Positions 32,446 through 39,638 of a stretch of DNA of 39,638 nucleotides are shown here, one piece after another. The position numbers were made by a program, and so were the translations under genes. The stretch lies in assembly GCA_007693855.1 (NCBI GenBank), contig RECU01000043.1, positions 1-39,638 on the forward strand, written 5' to 3'. Positions within the stretch are counted from its first letter, which is position 1, and each line of letters opens with the position of its first letter. The notes below the pieces were generated by a model, which saw nothing but the letters and a program-made list of their open reading frames with translations, did not search any database and was not told where the DNA came from. Source of the DNA: Gammaproteobacteria bacterium. Lineage in GTDB: Bacteria; Pseudomonadota; Gammaproteobacteria; Steroidobacterales; PWYM01.

Positions 32446-32888
32446 GCGAGCGCTTGGGGACTCCTGAAGGTGAGGGCTTGGGGTCGCAGCACGAGCTCAG
32501 CGTCGACACCCGCGGTCGCGGCCTCCATGACATCACCCGGCCGCTGGCCGAACAGGTGGCCAGCTCAGGCGTCAGCGCCGGCCTGTGTCATGTCTTCATC
32601 CGCCATACCAGCGCCTCGCTCCTCATCACCGAGAACGCGGACCCCGACGTGCATCGCGATCTCGAGACCTTTCTCGCCGACCTGGTCCCCGACGGCGATC
32701 CGCGCTTCGTGCATCGCAGCGAGGGGCCGGACGATATGCCGGCGCACGTGCGCGCTGCGCTGACGCAGACGCATCTCGCCATCCCGGTGGTCGATGGACG
32801 CCTGGCGCTGGGTACCTGGCAGGGGGTTTATGTGTGGGAACACCGCAGGCGCGGGCACCGGCGGCGGGTGGTGGTGACGGTCCGCTAG
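32442..32888 (+). CDS. yjbQ: YjbQ family protein (UPF0047)
   Basis: A 148-residue cytoplasmic protein of the YjbQ/UPF0047 family, with the family motifs HTSASLLITENADPDVHRDLE (about 54-74), the HRSEGPDDMPAHVRAAL region and GTWQGVYVWEHR (about 126-137). Members are conserved small trimeric proteins; some have weak thiamine-phosphate synthase activity, but the main role is unsettled. The ATG overlaps the LysR stop (ATGA), and the stop overlaps the convergent DUF4153 gene by four bases (CTAG). Confidence 0.9.
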   Translation: MSERLGTPEGEGLGSQHELSVDTRGRGLHDITRPLAEQVASSGVSAGLCHVFIRHTSASLLITENADPDVHRDLETFLADLVPDGDPRFVHRSEGPDDMPAHVRAALTQTHLAIPVVDGRLALGTWQGVYVWEHRRRGHRRRVVVTVR

Positions 32889-34708
32889 TCGGGCGTGCGC
32901 GCGGCCTCTGCGGACCCGCCGAGGGGCTCGGGATCGACCCGCCAGACCACCGGATAACGACAGTCCCCCATCTGGAACATCACCCCTGGGAGGTCCGGCA
33001 GCGGGCGCAGACTCGGCAGGGTCACCCCCGTGCTCCGCGGCATGAGGCAGTCGAACCACTCCTGTGACAGGCTGCCCACAAACTGCCAGCTACCACGGTG
33101 TTCGCGGAAAAACCGCGAGAACTGCACGTTCACCCGCATCTCATGCTCGGACTCCAGGTGCACCCGGATCCCGAGCACCACCCAGTAGTCTTCATCCTCG
33201 TAGTCGACAGCCGCGACCAGGCAGCCAAGGAAGTCCCCCGTGCAGGCGCCTTGGACGCCGCGATCCTGGGCCAGCGCGGCGAGCACCTCAGGCGGCAGCG
33301 CTTCGCCGTCGGCCGGCTGCAGATGCGGAATCACCCGCGCGACCGGATCGAAGGGTTCTCGCGGGCGCAGTCCCGGCTGGGCACGATCCAGCCGCGCCAG
33401 GAAGGTCGGGTCCTCCGCCAGCGGACTGGTGCGCAGCTGCGCCAGGGCGTCGCGGCCATGGCGGCCCAGCGAGCGCTGGAGGTGATGCGCGCTGAAGCGC
33501 TCCGTGGGTGTGCGCCCGTCCAGCACCCTCGCGAGCTGGTCGGCGGCCGCCATGCGACGAAGGTCCGCCACGGGGGAGTGCACCGCGAACAGGACGGCGA
33601 CCAGGGCCAGGGCCAGGGCGGTGTTCCAACGGCCCACCGTCTCCGGGACCAGCGCGCGGTGCCGCAGCAGCGACCAGGTCATCGCCAGCGCATAGGCCAT
33701 GAGCGCGGCGATGACCAGCGCCGCCCAGAGCCGTGGCACGGTCCAGCCGAACACAGCGACGCGATCAAGCAGGCCGACCATGGCCACGACCAGCAGCGGC
33801 AACAACAGCATCGCGCCCGCACCCACCAGCCATTGCAGCCGACGCATGCGCCCGCTGAAGCCCGTCTCGCCCATCGCGGCGTTCGCCAGCAGCAGCATGA
33901 ACGCGGCCAACCAGAGCAGGGCTGTCGGCCGCCGTCCCGACTGCCAGAGCAGCTCGATGCCGGCAAAGGGCAGGGTAAGCGCGAAGCCGATCACGATCAC
34001 GGCGGCCAGCGGCGCCAACACGCGCGCCAGCGATTCGCAGATCGAGCGCACGGCGGTCACCAGCCCGATCCGCGTGCGCACCAGCACCAGGCCGATGCCG
34101 CCGGCCAGCCCCGTGGCCGCGTAGATGAACGGTCGCTCGAAGAACAGCTCGCGGAAGATGTCGATGCCAATCAGGCTGAACAATGCGCTCCAGGTGACGA
34201 GCAGCGCCCAGAACAGGGCGATGAAGGCGAGCACCAGCGCGAGCGTCAGCGCATTGGCCCAGGCGGCTTCGAGCTGGCAGCGCCAGGGCAGGCCCTCGCC
34301 GGGTGAGTCCCGCCAGGCGCGGAACAGCAGCGCCGTGATGAACACGATCAGGCCCGCGGCGAACAGCAGGTCGGGCGCGAACATCTGTCCCAGGTCGCCC
34401 CCGCGGATATCGCCCGTGGCCGGGTCGGGCTCTGGGGCCAGGACGCGACCGGTGTGCCAGCCCATGATCGCCAGCAGCAGGCCGACCAGGCCGGTCGCCG
34501 CCGCGTCATAGTGCAGCTCACCCGCGCGCAGGGGGGCGAGATAGATGAACAGTGGCACGCCGGCGGCCAGCAGATAGGCGGCCAGCAGCACCGCTGCCCC
34601 AGTGGGCGGCCAGCCACCGTCATCGATGGCCGCGCCAAGGGCATACAGCGCCAGCGCCTGGAGCAGCGCGACGGGGATCAGGGCAAGGCGGGCGGCGCGG
34701 GATTCCAT
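32885..34708 (-). CDS. DUF4153 family polytopic membrane protein
   Basis: A 607-residue inner-membrane protein. The first 360 or so residues contain around ten hydrophobic segments (for example about 8-28, 38-60, 69-85, 115-130, 150-180, 235-255, 265-280, 290-315, 325-345). A soluble C-terminal part follows (about 385-607; GACTGDFLGCLVAAVDYEDEDYWV, EHRGSWQFVG). The N-terminal part matches DUF4153, a family of unknown function. The C-terminal part is not recognised. It is transcribed alone, convergent with YjbQ and divergent from oligopeptidase B. Confidence 0.75.
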   Translation of the reverse strand: MESRAARLALIPVALLQALALYALGAAIDDGGWPPTGAAVLLAAYLLAAGVPLFIYLAPLRAGELHYDAAATGLVGLLLAIMGWHTGRVLAPEPDPATGDIRGGDLGQMFAPDLLFAAGLIVFITALLFRAWRDSPGEGLPWRCQLEAAWANALTLALVLAFIALFWALLVTWSALFSLIGIDIFRELFFERPFIYAATGLAGGIGLVLVRTRIGLVTAVRSICESLARVLAPLAAVIVIGFALTLPFAGIELLWQSGRRPTALLWLAAFMLLLANAAMGETGFSGRMRRLQWLVGAGAMLLLPLLVVAMVGLLDRVAVFGWTVPRLWAALVIAALMAYALAMTWSLLRHRALVPETVGRWNTALALALVAVLFAVHSPVADLRRMAAADQLARVLDGRTPTERFSAHHLQRSLGRHGRDALAQLRTSPLAEDPTFLARLDRAQPGLRPREPFDPVARVIPHLQPADGEALPPEVLAALAQDRGVQGACTGDFLGCLVAAVDYEDEDYWVVLGIRVHLESEHEMRVNVQFSRFFREHRGSWQFVGSLSQEWFDCLMPRSTGVTLPSLRPLPDLPGVMFQMGDCRYPVVWRVDPEPLGGSAEAARTPD

Positions 34709-34898
34709 GGGAACAGTGTAGCTGGAGTGCTGTCGGAAAGGCTCAGGTCAAGGCTGCGGCAGCCGGGTTTGGCATCGCGGCGATTGCGAAGTATCGTGCC
34801 CGCCTGAAACCTGGTCTGAATACCGCCGACCGAGCCAGCACCGCCGACCGCTGTGTTGTTCTACAGATGATCGACCCACAGCATGCAGGAGCATGACC
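34709..34898. other. Divergent intergenic region, DUF4153 gene / oligopeptidase B gene
   Basis: These 190 bases hold the start regions of both genes. ACCGCCGACCG occurs twice as a close direct repeat near 34820-34850, and an AGGAG ribosome binding site for the plus-strand gene lies at 34887-34891. No clear promoter was identified. Confidence 0.3.
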
Positions 34899-37160
34899 AT
34901 GTCCGCTTTCCGTTCCCATCACGTCCTGTTTGCGGGCGGTGTCGGCCTGGTACTTGTCGCCCTGGCCGCCTGCGAGTCAGGTAGCGTTCCGGAATCCCCA
35001 CGTCCCGCAACAGAGAGTGCAATGACAGACACCGCCCCCACCAGCTCGGCACTGATCGAACGCGCCCTGAGTTTCACGCCGCCCGAGATCGAGGCCCGAC
35101 CCGTGACGATCGAGCAGCTCGGGCGCACCCGCGTCGACAACTACGCCTGGCTGCGCGACGACAACTGGCAGCAGGTCATGCGCGATCCCTCGGTGCTGCG
35201 CGCCGACATCCGCGAGATGCTGGAGGCCGAGAACGCCTACCACGACGAGGTGATGAGCCCGCTCAAGGCGCTGGAGGAACGGTTGTTCCAGGAGATGCGC
35301 GGACGCATCAAGGAAGACGACAGCTCCGTGCCCGCACGCGATCGTGAATGGTTCTATTACTCGCGCTTCCGCGAGGGTGGCCAGTATCCGATCTTCGCGC
35401 GTCGCCCCGCCGACGAGCAGGGCGAGATTTCCGGCGAGGAGATCATCCTGTTCGATGGCGATGCCGAGGCCGAGCCCTACGACTATTTCCGCCTGGCGGC
35501 GTTCGAGCACAGCCCCGACCAGCGCCTGGTCGCCTGGGCGGTCGATACCAACGGCTCGGAGTACTACACCATCCGCATCCGCGATCTCGCCAGCAACGAG
35601 GACATCGCCACGCTCACCGACGAGGGCTACGGCTCGCTGGTCTGGGCCAACGACTCGCGCACCCTCTACTGGGTGTGGCGTGACGAGAGCGCGCGGCCCA
35701 AGCGCGTCTATCGCCAGCAGATCGATTCCGCCGAGCGGGAGCTGGTGTACGAGGAGGCCGACGACGGCTTCTTCATCAATGTCGACCGGACCGACGGCGA
35801 CAGCTGGGTGATGGTCGCCACCGGTGACCACACCACCAGCGAAATCCGCCTCTACGATGCCAATAATCCCGCCGCCGAGCCGTTGCTGGTGGCGGCGCGG
35901 CAGCAGGACGTCGAGTACTCGCTGACCGAGACCGGCAAGGGCATGTTCATCCTCACCAATGTGGACGGTGCGGTGGACTTCAAGATCATGCGCGCGCCGG
36001 TGGACGACCCGCGCCGCGAGAACTGGGAAGAATTTCTCGAGCATCGCCCGGGCGTGTACGTCACCGGCCTGATGGGCTTCGAGCACTGGCTGGTGCGCTC
36101 GGAGCGTGCCAATGCACTGCCGCGGATCATCGTGCGCAATGTCGACAGTGGTGAGCAATACGCCATCGCCTTCGAGGAAGAGGCCTATGCGCTCGGCATG
36201 AGCGGCGGCTACGAGTTCGCCACCGACGAGCTGCGTTTCACCTACGAGAGCCCCTCCACCCCGCGCCAGACCTGGGACTTCGACATGGCCACGCGCGAGC
36301 GCACGCTGCGTAAGACCCAGGAGATTCCCTCAGGACATGATCCGGAGGCCTACACCGTGCGCCGGCTGAACATCACCGCGCGCGATGGCGTCGAGGTGCC
36401 GGTGACGCTGCTGCATCGCGCCGACGTGGCCATCGACGGCTCGCCGCCGCTGCTGCTCTACGGCTACGGCGCCTATGGTCTGTCCATGCCCGCGACCTTC
36501 TCGATCAGCAACCTGTCGCTGGTCGACCGGGGCATGATCTACGCCATTGCCCACGTGCGCGGCGGCACGGACAAGGGCTACGGCTGGTATCTCGACGGCA
36601 AGCTCGATCGCAAGACCAACACCTTCAATGACTTCGTCGATGCCGGACGGGCGCTGGTCGAGGCGGGCTACACCAGCGAGGGCCGCATGGTGGCCTTCGG
36701 CGGCTCGGCGGGTGGGCTGCTGGTCGGTGCGGCGATGAACCAGGCGCCCGAGCTGTTCGCTGGCGTCATCGGTGCCGTGCCGTTCGTGGATGTGCTGAAC
36801 ACCATCTCGGATGCCACGCTGCCGCTCACGCCGCCCGAGTGGAACGAGTGGGGCAACCCGATCACCGACGAGGCGGCCTACGACTTCATGCTCTCCTACA
36901 GCCCCTACGACCAGGTCAGCGCCCAGGCCTATCCGCACCTGCTGGCGACCGCCGGGTTGACCGATCCGCGCGTGACCTACTGGGAGCCTGCCAAGTGGGT
37001 TGCACGCGTACGCGAGCTGCGAACCGATGACGGCCTGACCCTGCTGCGCACCAACATGGGTGCCGGGCACGGCGGTGCCTCCGGGCGTTTCGATTCGCTG
37101 CGCGAGCGCGCCCAGGACTACACCTTCGCGCTGCTGGTGGCGGGGTTGGCCGACGACTGA
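34899..37160 (+). CDS. ptrB: Oligopeptidase B-like S9 serine peptidase, predicted lipoprotein
   Basis: A 753-residue prolyl-oligopeptidase family enzyme that cuts short peptides after basic residues. A beta-propeller (about 105-450) precedes the alpha/beta-hydrolase domain (about 480-753). The catalytic triad is visible: S603 in GGSAGG, D689 in LTDPRV and H724 in GAGHGG; GYGAYG and RGGTDKGYGWYLDGK are family signatures. Unlike the cytoplasmic enterobacterial enzyme, it starts with a lipoprotein signal (lipobox LAAC, C25) and a Ser/Pro/Thr linker, so it probably works in the periplasm. ATG 34899 has AGGAG seven bases upstream; ATG 34893 is too close to it. Confidence 0.92.
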   Translation: MSAFRSHHVLFAGGVGLVLVALAACESGSVPESPRPATESAMTDTAPTSSALIERALSFTPPEIEARPVTIEQLGRTRVDNYAWLRDDNWQQVMRDPSVLRADIREMLEAENAYHDEVMSPLKALEERLFQEMRGRIKEDDSSVPARDREWFYYSRFREGGQYPIFARRPADEQGEISGEEIILFDGDAEAEPYDYFRLAAFEHSPDQRLVAWAVDTNGSEYYTIRIRDLASNEDIATLTDEGYGSLVWANDSRTLYWVWRDESARPKRVYRQQIDSAERELVYEEADDGFFINVDRTDGDSWVMVATGDHTTSEIRLYDANNPAAEPLLVAARQQDVEYSLTETGKGMFILTNVDGAVDFKIMRAPVDDPRRENWEEFLEHRPGVYVTGLMGFEHWLVRSERANALPRIIVRNVDSGEQYAIAFEEEAYALGMSGGYEFATDELRFTYESPSTPRQTWDFDMATRERTLRKTQEIPSGHDPEAYTVRRLNITARDGVEVPVTLLHRADVAIDGSPPLLLYGYGAYGLSMPATFSISNLSLVDRGMIYAIAHVRGGTDKGYGWYLDGKLDRKTNTFNDFVDAGRALVEAGYTSEGRMVAFGGSAGGLLVGAAMNQAPELFAGVIGAVPFVDVLNTISDATLPLTPPEWNEWGNPITDEAAYDFMLSYSPYDQVSAQAYPHLLATAGLTDPRVTYWEPAKWVARVRELRTDDGLTLLRTNMGAGHGGASGRFDSLRERAQDYTFALLVAGLADD

Positions 37161-37165
37161 AGGCC

Positions 37166-37180
37166 AGCCCTGTCGGGGCT
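37166..37180 (+). terminator. Weak hairpin after oligopeptidase B
   Basis: A 5-bp stem AGCCC/GGGCT with loop TGTCG starts five bases after the stop of the oligopeptidase gene. There is no T-run, so at best it is a weak terminator. Confidence 0.25.
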
Positions 37181-37252
37181 CGAACTACTGGGTGACGAGC
37201 CAAAGACAGTCGACAGTCGATCGCACGCACTGTGGCGCGGTAGACTGTGGTG

Positions 37253-38203
37253 ATGATGTTTTGCCTACGCAGAGTATTTGCTGTCTGTCGTTCGCTCCCG
37301 GTGCTGTCTGCCGCCGCGTGCATCGTCATTTCACAGTCGGCGATGACCACGCCAGCGGTAGCGGATGAGCAGAAGTCAGCGCCGTCAATCGGTCTGGCGT
37401 TGGGCTCTGGCGGTGCCGGTGGGCTGGCGCATATCGCCATGCTCGAGGTGTTTGAGGAGTTGTCGCTGCGGCCCGCCGCCATCAGCGGCAGCAGCATCGG
37501 CGCGATCATGGGTGCGCTGTATGCCGCGGGGATGGACAATGCCGCGATCCGCGAACTGTTCATCGAATTCGCCGACTCGGCGCTGAATCCCTTTTCGGAC
37601 ATCACCGAGCTGGGCGAGGGTGCCAGCTGGACGGACCTGCTCGAGCTGGATAACAGCGGCATTCTCGATGCGGACGGCTTTCTCGACTTTCTAGGCGAGC
37701 GTATCGACGCACGCGAGTTCTCGGATCTCGAGATTCCCTTGCAGATTGTTGCCACCGACTACTGGACCGGGGAGACGGTGGTGCTGGACGAGGGCGATCT
37801 CTTCCAGGCCATCAAGGCCAGTATGGCGGTGCCGGGCCTGTTCTCGCCGGTAGAGGACGGCGACCGGCTCCTGATCGACGGCGGTGTCTCCAATCCATTG
37901 CCATGGGATGTGTTCGACGATGTGGACCTGGTGGTCGCCATCGATGTCACCGGCGTGCGTCAGCCCTCGCCGGACGGGTCGCCCGGCATTGCGGAGATGC
38001 TGTTCAAGTCCTTCGAGATCATGCAGCAGTCGATCATCGCCCGGATGTCTGCTGCAGCGCCTCCGGACATCTACATCAAGCCGGCACTCGAAGATGTCCG
38101 GTTGCTGCATTTCGATCGCGTGGACGAGGTGCTGGCCCAGGCGGGTACTGCGGCCGATGAGCTGCGTACTGGTTTGCAGGACAGCCTCGCCAAGGGACAG
38201 TGA
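37253..38203 (+). CDS. Secreted patatin-like phospholipase
   Basis: A 316-residue patatin-family lipid acyl hydrolase. An N-terminal signal peptide (about 1-38, ending AVA before DEQ) precedes the hydrolase core: oxyanion loop GSGGAGG, nucleophile elbow GSSIG and the dyad aspartate in LLIDGGVSNPLP. It is most like RssA/YchK-type bacterial patatins but exported, so it probably acts on phospholipids in the periplasm or outside. GTG 37247 and ATG 37253 and 37256 are all in frame; 37253 is chosen, but no clear ribosome binding site separates them. A downstream ankyrin gene may be cotranscribed. Confidence 0.87.
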   Translation: MMFCLRRVFAVCRSLPVLSAAACIVISQSAMTTPAVADEQKSAPSIGLALGSGGAGGLAHIAMLEVFEELSLRPAAISGSSIGAIMGALYAAGMDNAAIRELFIEFADSALNPFSDITELGEGASWTDLLELDNSGILDADGFLDFLGERIDAREFSDLEIPLQIVATDYWTGETVVLDEGDLFQAIKASMAVPGLFSPVEDGDRLLIDGGVSNPLPWDVFDDVDLVVAIDVTGVRQPSPDGSPGIAEMLFKSFEIMQQSIIARMSAAAPPDIYIKPALEDVRLLHFDRVDEVLAQAGTAADELRTGLQDSLAKGQ

Positions 38204-38298
38204 TTCGGGTTCATCCCGGACAGTGTGGGCGAGTTCACAGCGCTGGCAGAGGCTCCGGGCTAGTGTCATCGCATTATCCGTCATATCACAGATTCCCC

Positions 38299-38859
38299 AT
38301 GCGTGAGGTCAGCGGGACATCCCCTCCGCCCGTCAATCCGCCCGGTGATCGGCCCCGCCTGTCGGGGTCTTCGCCCTTTCTGGCCGTACTCGGGGTTTTT
38401 GTCAGTCTGATTGTCGTGTCCCTGGTGGTCGGTGCCTGGCAGGATCGCCAGCCTGAGTGGCAGTTGCGTCAGGCTGTGCTCGATGACGATCTTCCGCGCG
38501 TTGAGGCTCTGCTGTCGCAGGGGGCGCCGGTCAATCGCATCCTGACCAGTAGCACCGTCCTGCACCATGCGGCCTGGGCGGGCAAGACCGATCTGGTCCG
38601 GATGCTGCTTGCCCATGGCGCCGATCCGAATATCCGCAGTACGCATCATGGCGAGACCGCGCTGCATAGTGCGGTACGTGGCAACGCGCCGGAGATTGTC
38701 GCGCTGCTGCTCGACGCGGGCGCGCACACCTGGATCGAGCTGCATGCCGACAGTGAGCAGTGCGTGACCGGGGTTATCTATCCAGCGGGTTCTTCGCCCG
38801 AGGACATCGCCCGACAGGGCGGCTATCATGAGGTCCTGGCACTGCTTCGTCACCGCTGA
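38299..38859 (+). CDS. Membrane-tethered ankyrin repeat protein
   Basis: A 186-residue protein: a proline-rich N-terminus, one transmembrane helix (about 28-48), and ankyrin repeats (about 57-185), the clearest being SSTVLHHAAWAGKTDLVRMLLAHGADPN and HGETALHSAVRGNAPEIVALLLDAGA. Ankyrin repeats bind other proteins; topology suggests that the repeats face the periplasm or the cytoplasm depending on orientation. The start is uncertain: ATG 38299 lacks a good ribosome binding site, while GTG 38200 overlaps the patatin stop (GTGA) with AAGGGA nearby but adds an unconvincing 33-residue leader; GTG 38263 is also in frame. Confidence 0.72.
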   Translation: MREVSGTSPPPVNPPGDRPRLSGSSPFLAVLGVFVSLIVVSLVVGAWQDRQPEWQLRQAVLDDDLPRVEALLSQGAPVNRILTSSTVLHHAAWAGKTDLVRMLLAHGADPNIRSTHHGETALHSAVRGNAPEIVALLLDAGAHTWIELHADSEQCVTGVIYPAGSSPEDIARQGGYHEVLALLRHR

Positions 38860-38874
38860 ACCCTGGAGTCGCTG

Positions 38875-39638
38875 TTGAGTTGGCCGCTGCACGATCTCAC
38901 CGTCAGTCTCATCCAGGCCGCGACGCATTGGCATGACCCCAAGGCGAACATGGCCATGTACGGCGAGCGCATCGAGGCGCTCGGCGAGGCCTCGCCTGAT
39001 CTCATCGTCCTGCCCGAAACCCTGCTGAGCGGCTTTACCCGCGAGGCCCAGGCCCAGGCCGAGACCATGGACGGCCCCGGTGTTGCCTGGATGCGCGAAA
39101 TGGCGCAACGCGCCGATGCCGTGGTCACCGGCAGCCTGGTCATCGCCGATCACGATGCCATCTACAACCGCCTGATCTGGGCCACACCGGAGGGTGGCCT
39201 TGAGTGGTACGACAAGCGCCATCTGTTTCGCATGGCCGGAGAGCACAAGCGCTACGCTGGCGGCCGTGATCGCCTGATCGTCGAGTGGCGCGGCTGGCGG
39301 ATCTGTCCGCTGGTCTGCTACGACCTGCGCTTCCCGGTGTTCTGCCGCAACCGCTGGGACGCGACACGGGGTGCGGACTACGACCTGCTGCTGTTCGTCG
39401 CCAACTGGCCCCAGGCGCGTCGCCATGCCTGGCGGAGCCTGCTGGTGGCCCGTGCCATCGAGAATCTGAGCTGGGTCGTGGGCGTGAATCGCGTTGGCCG
39501 CGATGGCAACGACGTGCCCTATGCCGGTGACAGCCTGGTCGTCGACCCTCTCGGGGAGCTGCTCGCCGACCTCGGTGAGCGTGAAGAGAGTGCCACGCTG
39601 ACCCTGTCGGCAGCGCGCCTGCTGGAGCACCGCGAGCG
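38875..39638 (+). CDS. yafV: Omega-amidase, nitrilase family (3' end outside the window)
   Basis: The first 254 codons of a carbon-nitrogen hydrolase. The catalytic triad is visible: E48 (LPETLLSGF), K114 (YDKRHLFRM) and C148 (PLVCYDLRFP). Blocks such as YDKRHLFRMAGEH, VEWRGWRICPLVCYDLRFPV, VANWP and RAIENLSWVVGVNRVGRDGN are nearly the same as in E. coli YafV, an omega-amidase that deaminates alpha-ketoglutaramate in methionine salvage-related metabolism. The start is TTG 38875, with GGAG seven bases upstream. About ten to fifteen C-terminal residues are missing beyond the window edge. Confidence 0.93.
   Translation, partial: MSWPLHDLTVSLIQAATHWHDPKANMAMYGERIEALGEASPDLIVLPETLLSGFTREAQAQAETMDGPGVAWMREMAQRADAVVTGSLVIADHDAIYNRLIWATPEGGLEWYDKRHLFRMAGEHKRYAGGRDRLIVEWRGWRICPLVCYDLRFPVFCRNRWDATRGADYDLLLFVANWPQARRHAWRSLLVARAIENLSWVVGVNRVGRDGNDVPYAGDSLVVDPLGELLADLGEREESATLTLSAARLLEHRE

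Noticed and set aside
38281-39630. A 449-codon minus-strand open frame
   Set aside because: It covers the ankyrin and YafV genes, whose protein motifs are unmistakable on the plus strand; its own translation has no recognisable family.
1-39638. CRISPR arrays, tRNA/rRNA genes, insertion sequences, prophage and integrase genes
   Set aside because: No regularly spaced repeats, transposase or integrase motifs, or tRNA-like cloverleaf sequences were noticed while reading both strands; a dedicated scan was not possible.

Overview
This is a high-GC chromosomal stretch from a Gram-negative, probably gammaproteobacterial, organism. The evidence is a TonB-dependent receptor, an OmpA-type lipoprotein, several lipobox signals, PAS/GGDEF and CheB/CheR signalling proteins, and a YafV-type omega-amidase very like the enterobacterial one. 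No phage, transposon, CRISPR array, tRNA or rRNA was seen. Genes are tightly packed, with many 4-bp ATGA/GTGA overlaps, and both window edges cut a gene.

Layout. (1) 1-4.4 kb, envelope genes: a partial gene ending in an LPEPARRY motif, a small DUF3185 membrane protein, a sortase with its own LPATA-tailed substrate, a Crp/Fnr regulator, and a two-gene lipoprotein operon (DUF4398 protein, then DUF4398-OmpA) with a strong intrinsic terminator. (2) 4.4-10 kb, signalling: a PAS protein coupled to a CheB-CheR-coiled-coil-PAS fusion, a PEP-CTERM-like secreted protein, a 49-residue membrane protein and a PAS-PAS-GGDEF diguanylate cyclase. (3) 10-24.4 kb, peptides and transport: an M48 lipoprotein protease, a four-gene oligopeptide-type ABC importer with unusual membrane insertions, a heterodimeric ABC exporter with one degenerate ATP site, and a TldD/TldE-type protease pair. 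(4) 24.5-27 kb, stress/redox: an ECF-like sigma factor, its membrane-anchored putative anti-sigma factor, a periplasmic thioredoxin and a CcdA/DsbD-type electron carrier. (5) 27-32.9 kb: a TonB receptor operon with three exported VOC or DUF1330 proteins, a divergent LysR regulator and YjbQ. (6) 32.9-39.6 kb: a DUF4153 membrane protein, a lipoprotein oligopeptidase B, a patatin, a membrane-tethered ankyrin protein and YafV.

The most interesting parts are the sortase/substrate pair in a bacterium with an outer membrane, the TonB receptor-VOC-DUF1330-VOC operon, the sigma/anti-sigma/thioredoxin/CcdA module, the modified oligopeptide importer with a membrane-tethered binding protein, and a hairpin that could mask the ribosome binding site of the DUF4398-OmpA operon. 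None of these can be called new from sequence reading alone; database searches are named for each.
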